A stretch of 64,000 bases of DNA from Henriciella sp045287255 (GCF_045287255.1 NZ_CP137142.1:2294001-2358000); one strand, 5' to 3'; shown: positions 25,106-34,718, numbered from the stretch's first letter. Notes: a model not told the origin generated them from the sequence alone. Numbers and translations are program-made.

Positions 25106-28100
25106 GTTGGATCTCCTTCTGGTTCAGGTAAGTGTGTTTGCGCGGCTTTGGGTTTGCTTCCGGCGCGCGCGGAAAGCTGGAATCCGGTCCGGATGTAATA
25201 GATGGCCGGAATAACAATCAGGGTCAGGACGAGCGTTGACGCCATCCCACCGATCATTGGAAGGGCGATACGGCGCATGACGTCCGAGCCAAGCCCGTCA
25301 GTCAGGAAAATGGGCGCTAGGCCTGCGAAGATCGTTGTGACGGTCATCAGCTTCGGGCGCACGCGCATGGCGGCGCCTTTGCTGATGGCGGCGTAAAGGT
25401 CTTCTCGGGTCTTCGGCTCCGCTTTGCGCACTTCACTGTCAATATAGAGAAGCATGATGACAGCGGTTTCCACAGCAATACCGCCAAGCGCGATAAATCC
25501 AACGGCAACAGCGACAGAAAGGTTGTAACCTGCCAGCCAGACAGCCCAGAGACCGCCTATCAGGCCGAACGGCAGGCTCGCCATGATGATTAGCGTGCGG
25601 TCCAGCCGCCCGAAGTGCAGCATCAGCAAAAGGAAAATTAGCGCGACTGCTGCTGGAATAGCGATCTGCAAACGTTCGCTGGCCTCTTCCATTTGTTCAT
25701 ACTGGCCGGAAAATTCTACGGCATAGCCGGGCGGTAACTCAACAGCTTTAGCCACAGCCGCGCGCGCGTCATTCACATAACCACCCATGTCGCGACCCTC
25801 GATATCGACGAACACCCAGCCGGTAAGCCGCGCATTTTCTGAACGGATCATGGGAGGACCTTCGGCGTAAGCGATCGTCGCCAGTTCAGAGAGTGGAATA
25901 TGTGCGCCTGACGGTGTTGGAACGAGGATATCTTCCAAGTCTGACGGTGTCTCACGATAAGGCCGATCATAGCGCAGGATGATGTCATAGCGTTCGCGGC
26001 CCTCGACAGACTGAGATAGCCGCATACCGCCAAGCGCGGTCTGCACGACCGTCTGAAACGCACCCATATCGATGTTACGGCGGGCAAGTTCGGTTCGGTC
26101 TGGTGTGATCTCCAAATATTTACCGCCAAGGACGCGATCAGCAAAAGCTGATCGGGTGCCGGGAATGTCTGTAACCACAGACTCGATATCTCGAGCGATA
26201 GCTTCAATTTCAGCCAGGCTATCGCCTGTCACCTTAATCCCGATAGGTGTGCGTACGCCGGTCGAGACCATGTCCATGCGGATCTTGATGGGATATCCCC
26301 AGGAATTAACAAGACCCGGCATTTGCAAGCGTTGGTCGAGGTCGGCGATAATATCGTCTATGGTTACGCCTGCTCGCCATTGTTCCTTGGGCTTAAGTTT
26401 AATCCATGTTTCGATCATGGTGAGAGGAGCGGGATCTGTCGCCGTATCAGCGCGACCCGCCTTGCCGAATACGTTTTCCACTTCCGGAACGGATACAATA
26501 ACGCGGTTGGTCTGGCCGAGGATTTCGCGCATCTTTGTGGCCGAAACGCCTGGAAGCGTCGTTGGCATATATAAGAGTTCGCCCTCGTACAGCGCTGGCA
26601 TGAACTCGGATCCGATTCGCTGCATCGGGATGATCACACTTGCAGTCAGCGCTATGGCGAGCGCGACCGTCACCCACTTAAAACGCAATGCCGCATGCAG
26701 GATCGGTTTATAAACCCAGACGAAAAAGGCGTTGAGCGGATTGGCCTCTTCGCGCCGAAACTTACCCCGCATCAGATAGAGCATCAGCACAGGTACGAGC
26801 GTGACAGAAAGGATGGCAGCAAACGCCATGGCATAGGTCTTGGTGAAAGCAAGCGGCGAAAACAACCGGTAGCTTTCACCTGTGAGCGCGAATACAGGGA
26901 GGAAAGAGACCGTGATGATGAGGAGGGAAAAGAAAATCCCGGGGCCGACTTCCTGAGCCGCTTCCAGCAGTGCTGCACGGCGAGCAGAAGGGCTGGGCTT
27001 ATCCTCAAACTCTGACAATCTCCGACTGGCGTTTTCGACAAGGACAATTGAAGCGTCCACCATTGCGCCGATGGCGATAGCGATGCCTCCAAGCGACATG
27101 ATATTCGCTGTGACGCCTTGGAACGACATGATCATGAAGGCACCGAGAACCCCGAGTGGCAGGGTGATGATGGCGACTAGTGACGACCGCACATGAAGAA
27201 GGAAAATCAGGATTACCAGCGCGACCGCGATGCCTTCTTCGACGAGCTTGTGCTGGAGGTAGTCAACTGACCCTTCGATTAAGGGCGCGCGGTCATAGAC
27301 GGTGATGATTTCGACACCGTCAGGAAGGCCACGCTGCAAGTCTGCGAGTTTGGCTTTTACGCGCTCAATGACCTGCAAGGCATTTTCGCCGTCTCGCATG
27401 ACCACGATGCCGGCGACCGTCTCGCCTTCTCCGTTCAGTTCTACAATGCCGCGACGGAGTGCCGGGCCTTCAACAATACGGGCAACATCGCGCAGCAAGA
27501 CGGGGGTTCCGTCAGCAGCATAAATCACAACTTCTTCGAGATCAGACCGCTCATCAACATAGCCTGATGACCGGATAACGAATTCGCTTTCGGCCTGTTC
27601 GATGACGCGGCCTCCAACCTCGCTTGAGGCTGCGCGGACGGCATCGCGGATCCGCGCAATCGAGATGTCGAAACTGCGCAGACGGTTCGGGTCGATGAAA
27701 ATCTGATACTCGCGAACGAACCCGCCAACAGAGGCGACTTCGGCGACACCATCTACGCCGGCCAGTTCCAGCGACAGGAACCAGTCCTGTAGAGAACGAA
27801 GTTCGGCGAGGTCTGTGTTGCCACTCTTGTCGACCAGGGCATACTGATAAACCCATCCGACGCCTGTCGCATCAGGTCCGATCTGGGGTGTTGCGCCGTC
27901 GGGGAGTTCTGAACCGAGCCGGGACAGCGCTTCCAACACGCGTGAGCGCGCCCAGTAAAGATCAACGTCATCCTCAAAAATGACGTAAACGAAACTTGTT
28001 CCGAACATGGACGACCCGCGCACATCTTTGGTGCGCGGCAAGCCAAGAAGGTTCGTGGATAGCGGATAGGTAACAAGATCTTCCACGATTTGCGGGCTTT

Positions 28101-28317
28101 GACCCGGGAAGTCCGTGCGAATTATGACTTGCGTATCGGTAAGATCAGGAACAGCATCAAGCGGTGTGCGATCGACAGCAATCCAGCCTGCTACGGCAAG
28201 AGCGGCGGCAAGGACGAGAACGATGAGTTGGTTTGAGATGGACCAGTTGATGAGTCCCGCAACCCATGACTTTGATGGATCGCGCCCGGCAAGGTTGTGC
28301 TTAGAATCGTCAGTCAT
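25102..28317 (-). CDS. cusA: CusA-like Cu(I)/Ag(I) RND efflux pump
   Basis: Protein of about 1071 residues. The fourth-helix motif A-I-G-A-M-V-D-A-S-I-V-L-V-E-N is the monovalent-cation type. The three periplasmic methionines of CusA are recognisable in L-L-Y-M-P-T-T-L-P-G, P-L-T-M-I-E-T and R-M-D-M-V-S-T-G. It is the proton-driven inner-membrane subunit of a CusCBA pump. AGGAGG lies 5 nt before ATG 28317; the GTG at 28323 overlaps that site and is unlikely. It follows cusB with 9 bp between. Confidence 0.94.
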   Translation of the reverse strand: MTDDSKHNLAGRDPSKSWVAGLINWSISNQLIVLVLAAALAVAGWIAVDRTPLDAVPDLTDTQVIIRTDFPGQSPQIVEDLVTYPLSTNLLGLPRTKDVRGSSMFGTSFVYVIFEDDVDLYWARSRVLEALSRLGSELPDGATPQIGPDATGVGWVYQYALVDKSGNTDLAELRSLQDWFLSLELAGVDGVAEVASVGGFVREYQIFIDPNRLRSFDISIARIRDAVRAASSEVGGRVIEQAESEFVIRSSGYVDERSDLEEVVIYAADGTPVLLRDVARIVEGPALRRGIVELNGEGETVAGIVVMRDGENALQVIERVKAKLADLQRGLPDGVEIITVYDRAPLIEGSVDYLQHKLVEEGIAVALVILIFLLHVRSSLVAIITLPLGVLGAFMIMSFQGVTANIMSLGGIAIAIGAMVDASIVLVENASRRLSEFEDKPSPSARRAALLEAAQEVGPGIFFSLLIITVSFLPVFALTGESYRLFSPLAFTKTYAMAFAAILSVTLVPVLMLYLMRGKFRREEANPLNAFFVWVYKPILHAALRFKWVTVALAIALTASVIIPMQRIGSEFMPALYEGELLYMPTTLPGVSATKMREILGQTNRVIVSVPEVENVFGKAGRADTATDPAPLTMIETWIKLKPKEQWRAGVTIDDIIADLDQRLQMPGLVNSWGYPIKIRMDMVSTGVRTPIGIKVTGDSLAEIEAIARDIESVVTDIPGTRSAFADRVLGGKYLEITPDRTELARRNIDMGAFQTVVQTALGGMRLSQSVEGRERYDIILRYDRPYRETPSDLEDILVPTPSGAHIPLSELATIAYAEGPPMIRSENARLTGWVFVDIEGRDMGGYVNDARAAVAKAVELPPGYAVEFSGQYEQMEEASERLQIAIPAAVALIFLLLMLHFGRLDRTLIIMASLPFGLIGGLWAVWLAGYNLSVAVAVGFIALGGIAVETAVIMLLYIDSEVRKAEPKTREDLYAAISKGAAMRVRPKLMTVTTIFAGLAPIFLTDGLGSDVMRRIALPMIGGMASTLVLTLIVIPAIYYIRTGFQLSARAGSKPKAAQTHLPEPEGDPT

Positions 28318-28326
28318 CGCCACCTC

Positions 28327-30069
28327 CTATCGATGTCCCGCATGGGGATCGACTGGGCGACGCTCGGTATTGTCGGCATCCATGCCAGCCATTGGATCTG
28401 GCCACAAAATGATGTCTGCCTGACTGTCACCATACGGATTGCGCGGCGTGCCGCCTTGCTGCACCCAGAGACGGCCCGATGCGGTGTCTCGGAAAAGCGT
28501 CAAGCCAGCTTCTCGGTAATGCACCGGCGCGCCTTCAATCAGCCAGGGTTCTAGAGCTTGCATTAAACGAGAAAGCTCGTTCGCAAGCTGATCTCCTTCC
28601 CGGGCATTCTTCGCTGCCCGCAATGCGACTTCTGCATTTTCCAGAACCGGAACGAGCTGAGTGTCTGCAAATCGCGTGCGAAGTGCTTCGCCAAGCGCGA
28701 GGGCCGGGTCCACAAAATATGGATCAATCCTATACTCGTCTGTAAGCGCCTCGTGGAAATAGAGCGCCATATCGGTAAAATGATCGATCTCAGCTAACGT
28801 TGTTACATCGACTGGCAATTGCGAGAGCGGGGTATCCGGACCAGCCTCCATGGCAGGCGGTGCCTGTAGCTTGGAGAAGCCTTCTCTCAGGTTCACTTCG
28901 CTGTCGAGCATGAACTGGCCGCTTGCGACGACCTGTTCGCCGGGCGTCAGACCCGCAATGATTTCAGTGCGGCCATTTGCGCTGACGCCGGTTCGCACAG
29001 CGCGTCCGGCGAAGCGACCTTCACCGAGTGCTACAATGACATGCGCGCCGCGACTGTCGCGCAAAACCGCTTCAATCGGAACTGATAGGCGCGTTCCACC
29101 GCCAAGGTCCATCGCTATGTCCGCATAGGCACCGGGACGCAGATAGCCGGCAGCATTGTCGACTTCTATGCGCACCTGCGCGGTGCGGGTCTTTGGATCG
29201 ATCGTTGGGTAGATATAGTCCACTTTACCTTCTGCAGGCGCTTCTGGCGCACTGGGGAAACTTAGACGTACAGCAAGGCCAGTGTCGATTAGCGGTAGAT
29301 CGCTCTCGGGGATTGATGCCATAACCCACACGCCCGAGTAAGACTGTAGACGAAGAATTGGTGTGCCTGGCTTGATGTAATCTCCTTCGCGCACTTGAAG
29401 CTCCGCGACTGTCCCCCCAGCTTCTGCGTAAACCGGAACACGCTCAATCACTTCTCGGTTCTGCGTCAGGCGCTCTATCGCAGCGGTTTGCATGCCAAGC
29501 GACCGAAGACGCTGTCTTACAGCCGCAATTCGGTTATCGTTGCCGATCAAAAGAGAGTTCAGATAGTCTTTTTGCGCAGCAATTAGGCTAGGGCTGTAGA
29601 CGCGGTAGAGCAGCGCGCCGGGACGCACGGTATCGCCCTCGGCGCGGACCGTCAGGTCCTCGATCCAGCCTTCGAGCCGCGAGACGGCGACGTTTTCGAG
29701 GCGCTCATTGGTCTCGACCACACCGAAAGCGCGCAGCGTCTCGCCGAATTCAGTCACTTCTGCCCCAGCAGTCCGTATGCCCATGGTTTGAATCATTTCC
29801 GGCGCAACGGCGATGGAGCCATCGCCCTGCGCCGCGTCCGCATCACCGCTAACCGGCACCAGGTCCATGCCGCAGATCGGGCAGGACCCGTCTGGATCGG
29901 TGGAGATGTAGTGCGGGTGCATCGGGCAGGTGTACTGCGCGGCCTCAACCGAGGCGGCAGCGGCCTGACTTTCAGCCGGTGTTTCAGTCGTGCGGATGCC
30001 CGGATTGTCACTGCAGGCCGCCAGAAGCGTTGCTGTCGCCGAGGTGAGAAGCAGTATTGAGTGTTTCAT
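28327..30069 (-). CDS. cusB: CusB-like adaptor with metal-binding N-terminus and extra C-terminal domain
   Basis: Protein of 580 residues, longer than E. coli CusB (about 407). A lipobox (L-A-A-C, Cys19) is followed by a heavy-metal-binding domain (Y-T-C-P-M-H-P...C-P-I-C-G-M, residues 46-69), then the membrane fusion core to about residue 405. The last 170 residues resemble DUF3347-type domains (helical, with an R-N-P-Y-G motif near the end). The adaptor joins CusA and CusC in the periplasm; the added domains probably bind or present metal. It overlaps the cusC stop by 4 bp. Confidence 0.92.
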   Translation of the reverse strand: MKHSILLLTSATATLLAACSDNPGIRTTETPAESQAAAASVEAAQYTCPMHPHYISTDPDGSCPICGMDLVPVSGDADAAQGDGSIAVAPEMIQTMGIRTAGAEVTEFGETLRAFGVVETNERLENVAVSRLEGWIEDLTVRAEGDTVRPGALLYRVYSPSLIAAQKDYLNSLLIGNDNRIAAVRQRLRSLGMQTAAIERLTQNREVIERVPVYAEAGGTVAELQVREGDYIKPGTPILRLQSYSGVWVMASIPESDLPLIDTGLAVRLSFPSAPEAPAEGKVDYIYPTIDPKTRTAQVRIEVDNAAGYLRPGAYADIAMDLGGGTRLSVPIEAVLRDSRGAHVIVALGEGRFAGRAVRTGVSANGRTEIIAGLTPGEQVVASGQFMLDSEVNLREGFSKLQAPPAMEAGPDTPLSQLPVDVTTLAEIDHFTDMALYFHEALTDEYRIDPYFVDPALALGEALRTRFADTQLVPVLENAEVALRAAKNAREGDQLANELSRLMQALEPWLIEGAPVHYREAGLTLFRDTASGRLWVQQGGTPRNPYGDSQADIILWPDPMAGMDADNTERRPVDPHAGHR

Positions 30070-31298
30070 GGAGTCACCAGAAGCGCGTTCATGCGCGCGA
30101 TCGCAGCGGCCCGGCGAGCCTTTTCTGTAGCGATGTCTGCGCGGAGTTTGAGAATGGCGAGTTCGCCGTCGATAATCGGCGCATAGTCACCAACGCCTGA
30201 CTCATAGATTGTTAGCTGGGCGGCAATCTCGTCTTCAACAGCAGCGATATTGCGCTGAAGAACGGCGATATTGTCCTCCGCGGCGCGCCAGGCTGCGGCT
30301 TCGGCGGCATAGCGGGCAGCAGCGCTTCTGGCGGCGGCCTGATAACGCATCTCTGCGCTTGCACGATCAGCCCTTGCGGCGCGCAGGCGTGGCACCTGAC
30401 TGCGTTCTGCCCAGAGCGGCACAGTGAACGTCACCATGCCCGAAACCCAGTCATCACCCCCGAAGTTCGCACCGGAGTCGCGCTGCTGATAAGTGAGCTG
30501 CGCCCCCCAGTTCGGTCGCCAGTTTGCCTTCGCGCCGTCTACGGAATAATCCGCTACTGCAATACCTGCATCAGCGACACGGACGGCCAGAAACGCCATG
30601 GCGTCTCCCGACCAATCGACAGGCGCTACAGGTGGCGCCGGCGTCGCAGGAACGACGCCCACAAGATCAATCAGGCGCGCATTAATTTCTGCATCCTGGC
30701 GATCAAGATCGACAAAAACGCGCGCAACGCCTGCGCGTTCAGCTTCAATTTCAGCAAGCCGGAAGACCGCAGGACGCCCGGCATCGATTTCGGATTCGAC
30801 GACGCCAGTCAGCTCGTTATATTTACCATTGCGTTGACGCGCGAGATCCCTCTGCCGTTCGATGCGTCGCTTCTCATAGAGCAGCGCGATCAGTTCACCA
30901 CGCAGTGTCGCAAGCTGGGCAGCGCGGATGCGGTCCGTCTGTTCCGCCATCGCTCTCGCTTCACCGGCACGCGCATCGCGGCCACCGCGATTGGGAAAGT
31001 CCTGCCGCACGCCGACCACCTTATTTGTGGGCAGAAAGTCAGAGAAGGACGGATCGAAAATCGGGAAGTTATTGATGCCGACCGAGACAACGGGGTCAGG
31101 TAAGGCGGTCGCAGCGTTTCCGCGCTCACGCGACGCCTCCGCCTGAAAGGTGAGCGCAGTTAGCGAGGGATGATCAGAAAGGCGGGCTTCCAGTTCCTCG
31201 AAGGCCAAACCTTCGGTGGGCTGCGCAAAAGCCAACGAGCCGGGCAGAGCACAGACGAGAAGCGCGGACGCAAGCCAGATTTTGAATGTAGTGGGCAT
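30066..31298 (-). CDS. cusC: CusC-like outer-membrane factor (TolC family)
   Basis: Protein of 410 residues with a signal peptide (cleavage near F-A-Q) and TolC-type repeats rich in Ala, Arg and Glu, including P-D-P-V-V-S-V-G and Y-Q-Q-R-D-S. It forms the outer-membrane channel of the CusCBA pump. It is preceded on the same strand by a small Cys-rich exported protein and a hairpin, and followed directly by cusB. Confidence 0.9.
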   Translation of the reverse strand: MPTTFKIWLASALLVCALPGSLAFAQPTEGLAFEELEARLSDHPSLTALTFQAEASRERGNAATALPDPVVSVGINNFPIFDPSFSDFLPTNKVVGVRQDFPNRGGRDARAGEARAMAEQTDRIRAAQLATLRGELIALLYEKRRIERQRDLARQRNGKYNELTGVVESEIDAGRPAVFRLAEIEAERAGVARVFVDLDRQDAEINARLIDLVGVVPATPAPPVAPVDWSGDAMAFLAVRVADAGIAVADYSVDGAKANWRPNWGAQLTYQQRDSGANFGGDDWVSGMVTFTVPLWAERSQVPRLRAARADRASAEMRYQAAARSAAARYAAEAAAWRAAEDNIAVLQRNIAAVEDEIAAQLTIYESGVGDYAPIIDGELAILKLRADIATEKARRAAAIARMNALLVTP

Positions 31299-31337
31299 GG
31301 AGAAGCACCGGGTTGATTAAACGGAAAACAGCAAGAA

Positions 31338-31353
31338 CCGCGTGCAAACGCGG
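31338..31353 (-). repeat. Intercistronic hairpin upstream of cusC
   Basis: CCGCGT-GCAA-ACGCGG is a perfect short hairpin in the 66-bp gap between the small Cys-rich gene and cusC. On the minus strand it is followed by TTCTTGCTGTTTTCC, so it could attenuate transcription into cusCBA. Confidence 0.4.
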
Positions 31354-31364
31354 GCGCTGCCCGA

Positions 31365-31787
31365 TCAGATCAACAGGCGCTGTTTGAGAGTAATGGGGGT
31401 ATGGTGAAGGAGCGGCGGATCACCTGGCGGCCCGGTCTTGAACTCGACGGGCTTGTGTTCGAACCCGGTAAAGTGGGACGCAAGCGTAACAAGTGGAATC
31501 TCAGAAGTGGTCTGCGTCAGCAGAGCGCCGTCATTGACTGTATGGGCCTGCATGATCGCCGCGTCGCAATCAAAACAGCCGGGGCAATCATCAGGATTGC
31601 GCTCGCTATCTATTGCATCGCTCTTCGTCTCATTGGAGGGCGGCATCTCGGTGTGACAAGATGGAGTATCAATCCGCGCATCCTCGACAGCCTGACCGCC
31701 ATGCCCCAATAAACAGCACGCCATAACAGGTCGCGCGACAGTAGCGGCAACAAAGACTAAAATCAGAAGGCGTGTCAGTTTTAGCAT
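31365..31787 (-). CDS. Small exported Cys-rich protein heading the cus genes
   Basis: Protein of 140 residues with a signal peptide (ending P-V-M-A), a C-C-L-L-G-H-G-G start of the mature part, and C-P-G-C-F-D-C near 93-99. The tail is proline-rich with P-P-L-L-H-H-T-P. The Cys clusters and His residues suggest periplasmic Cu(I) binding. It has the same outline as the genes at 19469, 44042 and 57278. It lies between csoR and cusC on the same strand, so the operon is probably csoR, this gene, cusCBA, cusF, PepSY, acyltransferase. Confidence 0.7.
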   Translation of the reverse strand: MLKLTRLLILVFVAATVARPVMACCLLGHGGQAVEDARIDTPSCHTEMPPSNETKSDAIDSERNPDDCPGCFDCDAAIMQAHTVNDGALLTQTTSEIPLVTLASHFTGFEHKPVEFKTGPPGDPPLLHHTPITLKQRLLI

Positions 31788-31851
31788 ATAGGGGCAGAGT
31801 TTACTCTTATTGTCCTAACAAACAAATACTTCGAACGAGTATCCACGAAAC

Positions 31852-32133
31852 TCATTTCTTGCGACCGCCCAAAACCGCTACGAGCTCTTCAACTTTCTCA
31901 CGCCTAGCCTCGACGTCATCGCTTTTCAAAGCTTGATCAACACATGTCTGGAGGTGATCGTCGAGCACGATTTTTTCTAAACCAGAAAGCGCCGCCTTGA
32001 TCGCCTGCATCTGTCGCACAACGTCAATACAGTACCGATCCTGATCAATCATACGAGAAACGCCGCGCACCTGACCTTCAATACGAGCGAGGCGCTTGAG
32101 CGCAGAGTCTTTGGTGTCAGTTTTCATTGTCAT
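31852..32133 (-). CDS. csoR: CsoR-family copper-sensing repressor
   Basis: Protein of 93 residues (or 91 from the second ATG at 32127). It has the all-helical CsoR fold with R-L-A-R-I-E-G-Q-V-R-G and the Cu(I) ligands Cys35, His60 and Cys64, matching the C-H-C set of M. tuberculosis CsoR. The apo-protein binds operators and releases them with Cu(I). A palindromic operator overlaps its own start region and the divergent copC promoter, so it is autoregulated. The frame open to 32187 would run through this operator and is rejected. Confidence 0.93.
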   Translation of the reverse strand: MTMKTDTKDSALKRLARIEGQVRGVSRMIDQDRYCIDVVRQMQAIKAALSGLEKIVLDDHLQTCVDQALKSDDVEARREKVEELVAVLGGRKK

Positions 32134-32156
32134 ATACCCTATACTGGGTATATATA
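32127..32156 (+). promoter_or_regulatory. CsoR operator and promoter between csoR and copC
   Basis: ATATACCC (32132-32139) and GGGTATAT (32146-32153) are perfect inverted arms with a 6-bp spacer. They occupy the spacer of a + strand promoter (-35 TTGTCA 32127-32132, -10 TATATA 32151-32156) for copC and overlap the csoR start. Confidence 0.8.
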
Positions 32157-32186
32157 GGAATTGATCTGTAGAAACTAGAGGCTTCA

Positions 32187-32540
32187 ATGAAATTTTCTAT
32201 AATCGCAACTGCACTGGCGGTCTTTTTAGTGTTTTCGGCCCCTGCATCCGCTCACACCACAATTGTAGCTTCGAATATCGAGGATGGCGTCAGCTTCGAA
32301 GCAGCACCCGAAGTCTTTGAGTTTTCGTTTGGCGCCGATGTCGGTCTGGCCGAAGTAGAACTCGAGACCCTGGCCGGAAATGCGGTGGACGTCGCGTTTG
32401 AGCGTCGTCGTCAGATGGGTAAGGATTTTTCCGTACCGCTACCGACACTTGAACCAGGAACCTATGTTCTGAAATGGCGGGCGGTTGCTAAAGACGGTCA
32501 TGTCATGCGAGGCGAGATTGACTTTACTGTAACAGGCTAA
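32187..32540 (+). CDS. copC: CopC-like periplasmic copper-binding protein
   Basis: Protein of 117 residues with a signal peptide ending S-A-H; the mature protein would begin with His23, the N-terminal copper ligand of CopC. The beta-barrel part includes the V-L-K-W-R-A-V-A-K-D-G-H-V-M-R-G-E segment, with Asp and His ligands near the end, as in Cu(II)-binding CopC. It hands copper to CopD. It is transcribed from the CsoR-controlled divergent promoter. Confidence 0.92.
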   Translation: MKFSIIATALAVFLVFSAPASAHTTIVASNIEDGVSFEAAPEVFEFSFGADVGLAEVELETLAGNAVDVAFERRRQMGKDFSVPLPTLEPGTYVLKWRAVAKDGHVMRGEIDFTVTG

Positions 32541-32544
32541 GCCC

Positions 32545-33366
32545 TTGCTCGGGCTCCTATCGCTCGCTGTGAAGGCCGGACTTTATTTCGGCGCGCTTGG
32601 GTCTACCGGGCTAGCTTTGCACGCACTTCTTTTGGGAACCTCGCATCGTAGATGGATAATAGGTCTTGCGTTGGTTCTCGCTATGGCTGTCACGGGCCGT
32701 TTGCTTTTGCTGAATGCCGAACTGACTGGCGGTCTTCAGCATAGTTTTGATTTCAGCATGTTCGATTGGGTCTGGGCGCCGAACCGGATGCAAGTCCTTA
32801 CCTATATTATCGGGGCAAGTTTGCTTGCATTATCTGCTATCTTTGACTTGCGCATTCTTTTGGCCGTTGGCGTTGCCGCTGTCTTTGCCGGAGCGGGCCT
32901 TGGCGGACACACGCATGGCCTTGAAGCGCCAGGGATCAATCCATTTCTCGTTTCTGTGCATGTCGCGATAGCGGCATTTTGGGCGACCGCGCCATTTGTG
33001 TTGTGGCCTCAAGAAAAAGTTTCAGACGCGGTACTTTTAAACCGCATGGGGCGGTTCAGCCGCGTCGCTGTCTGGTGTATTCCATTGCTTTTTGTGAGTG
33101 GTCTATGGCTCGCTTGGCGGCTTTCTGGATCTTTGGACGCTCTAATCGGAGAGACTTACGGGCAATTGCTCTTGTTGAAACTCTTGCTAGCTTGTTGCGC
33201 GCTCGCCATAGGCGCGTTTAACAAGTTACGGGTGACCGAACTCTTGAGGGATCGGACAGGTAAAGGCCGAGAATGTCTCCGAACCACACTGGCGCTTGAT
33301 TATTTGTTGTTCTCGGCGATTGTTTTCGTGATTGCAGCAGCGACCACGCTCACAGGTCCAGGATAA
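32545..33366 (+). CDS. copD: CopD-like copper membrane protein
   Basis: Protein of 273 residues with about eight membrane helices. It includes G-G-H-T-H-G-L, S-V-H-V-A-I-A-A-F-W and the L-L-L-K-L-L-L-A segment characteristic of the CopD domain. CopD proteins move or handle copper in the inner membrane together with CopC. The only start that fits is TTG 32545, 4 bp after copC, with an AGG 9 nt upstream. It converges with the glutaredoxin-MauE gene, 12 bp apart. Confidence 0.88.
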   Translation: MLGLLSLAVKAGLYFGALGSTGLALHALLLGTSHRRWIIGLALVLAMAVTGRLLLLNAELTGGLQHSFDFSMFDWVWAPNRMQVLTYIIGASLLALSAIFDLRILLAVGVAAVFAGAGLGGHTHGLEAPGINPFLVSVHVAIAAFWATAPFVLWPQEKVSDAVLLNRMGRFSRVAVWCIPLLFVSGLWLAWRLSGSLDALIGETYGQLLLLKLLLACCALAIGAFNKLRVTELLRDRTGKGRECLRTTLALDYLLFSAIVFVIAAATTLTGPG

Positions 33367-33378
33367 AGCTAACACTTT

Positions 33379-34140
33379 TTACCCCAAGAGAAGCGCCTTG
33401 ATCGGCATCCAGAGCCCCATCGCGATCATGACAAGGTTTTCCGTCAATGAGACAAAACCGAGTGGAACGTTTGAATTCCCGCCCACACAGGCGCATTTCA
33501 AATCCCGCTTGTCTATATAGACAGCTTTGTAGACAGACACAGCCCCGACGGTGCCGATAAAGAGAGCGATTGGCGAGCCGATAAGCCCGAGAACGCCCCC
33601 TGCGACCATCAGAACGCCTGCTGCAGCTTCCGCAAATGGGTAGAAATAGCCGTATCCAACACGGCGCTGCGCAAGAAGGTCATAGTTCAGAAACATGGTC
33701 GAAAAGCTCTCGACATCCTTCAGCTTCTGAAGCGCAAGCAGTGTCATCGCGAAGGCTGCGAAAAATTCAATCGTGCGGACGGACAGAACAGAGCCGCGGA
33801 AGAACCACATGGCTGCGAGTGCCAACATTGCACTGACGGCAAAGATCATCAGGACAGGCGTGTAGGTTTTCTTGTCGCTGTCTTTCTCAAAAGACGTCAG
33901 CTTCGCACGGAGATCTTCATAGCCGCCAACCCGCTCGCCCGCGATGAAGGTTTGGGGCGTGGTCCTGACACCATGCTTTTCCTTGAAGGCGTCAGTTTCT
34001 TCGCGCGTGGTTAGGTGGTGGTCTTCGACTTCGTAACCTTTACGCTCCAGTAGCCATTTCGATTTGAGGCCGTAGGGGCAGAGATGGTTTTCCATGACCA
34101 TGCGGTAAAGCACGGCGGTCTTTTTGGTTTGGTCCAACAT
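33379..34140 (-). CDS. Glutaredoxin-MauE/DoxX fusion membrane protein
   Basis: Protein of 253 residues. Residues 8-85 are a glutaredoxin fold with C-P-Y-G in place of C-P-Y-C and T-T-P-Q-T-F-I-A-G-E-R-V-G-G-Y. Residues 92-250 form a four-helix MauE/DoxX-like domain ending with K-C-A-C-V-G-G-N-S-N-V-P-L-G and L-T-E-N-L-V-M. MauE-type proteins exchange disulfides across the membrane, so this may reduce periplasmic thiols or copper sites. The start shares one base with the stop of the DUF305 gene. Confidence 0.88.
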   Translation of the reverse strand: MLDQTKKTAVLYRMVMENHLCPYGLKSKWLLERKGYEVEDHHLTTREETDAFKEKHGVRTTPQTFIAGERVGGYEDLRAKLTSFEKDSDKKTYTPVLMIFAVSAMLALAAMWFFRGSVLSVRTIEFFAAFAMTLLALQKLKDVESFSTMFLNYDLLAQRRVGYGYFYPFAEAAAGVLMVAGGVLGLIGSPIALFIGTVGAVSVYKAVYIDKRDLKCACVGGNSNVPLGFVSLTENLVMIAMGLWMPIKALLLG

Positions 34141-34703
34141 TAACGTTCCTCGCTCACTTTTGATCCAGACGGTTCTTGGAGAGCAAGCGTTCCTTCAAAC
34201 TCCGGTACGGGCCGAGAGGCCGCCTCGGCTTCAGAGGTCACTGGGCCGTTCTTGGCAATGTCAGCGATCAGCCAGTCCATTTCCTTGATCTCACGGCGTT
34301 GGGCCCTGATGATGTCATCGGCGAGTGCACGGACACGAACATCTTCGATCCCGGCGCGTTCGCTCGTCAAAATAGCTATTGAGTGGTGCGGGATCATAGC
34401 TTTCATCCATGCCTTATCGCCAACTGTTGCCTGACTGCGAACAAGCCAGAGGGAGAGCAGAAAGACAACAATTCCGCCGCCGAAAATGGCCAAATTAATC
34501 TTTTTATCCTCGTACATATTCAGCATGAAGCTCAGCATGATGACGGCCATCGCACCGCCCATCAGAAGTGCCATATAGAAGCGCGTTTCACTCCAGCGGA
34601 TATGTTCAAATGCGTAGGTGTTCAGATACATCAGGCCTAGCATGACAAGCGTCGATGTGCTGATCATTGCTGCGAAACGCCAGTAAGTGTTCTTCATTTC
34701 CAT
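34140..34703 (-). CDS. DUF305 protein with membrane anchors
   Basis: Protein of about 187 residues with three N-terminal membrane helices (to about residue 90) and a DUF305 part containing W-M-K-A-M-I-P-H-H-S-I-A-I-L-T and A-x-x-I-I-x-A-Q-x-x-E-I-x-x-M. DUF305 proteins are common in copper islands and their M-x-x-H-H motif probably binds metal. AAGGA lies 9 nt before ATG 34703, so the long frame up to 34829 is rejected. A CsoR-like ATAC...GGGTAT sequence is just upstream. Confidence 0.87.
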   Translation of the reverse strand: MEMKNTYWRFAAMISTSTLVMLGLMYLNTYAFEHIRWSETRFYMALLMGGAMAVIMLSFMLNMYEDKKINLAIFGGGIVVFLLSLWLVRSQATVGDKAWMKAMIPHHSIAILTSERAGIEDVRVRALADDIIRAQRREIKEMDWLIADIAKNGPVTSEAEAASRPVPEFEGTLALQEPSGSKVSEER

Positions 34704-34718
34704 GTCTGGTTCCTTCTC

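Noticed and set aside
31826..31842. ATACT-N7-AGTAT palindrome upstream of the small Cys-rich gene, considered as a CsoR site
   Set aside because: It has the right length but lacks the C and G runs of the other CsoR operators.
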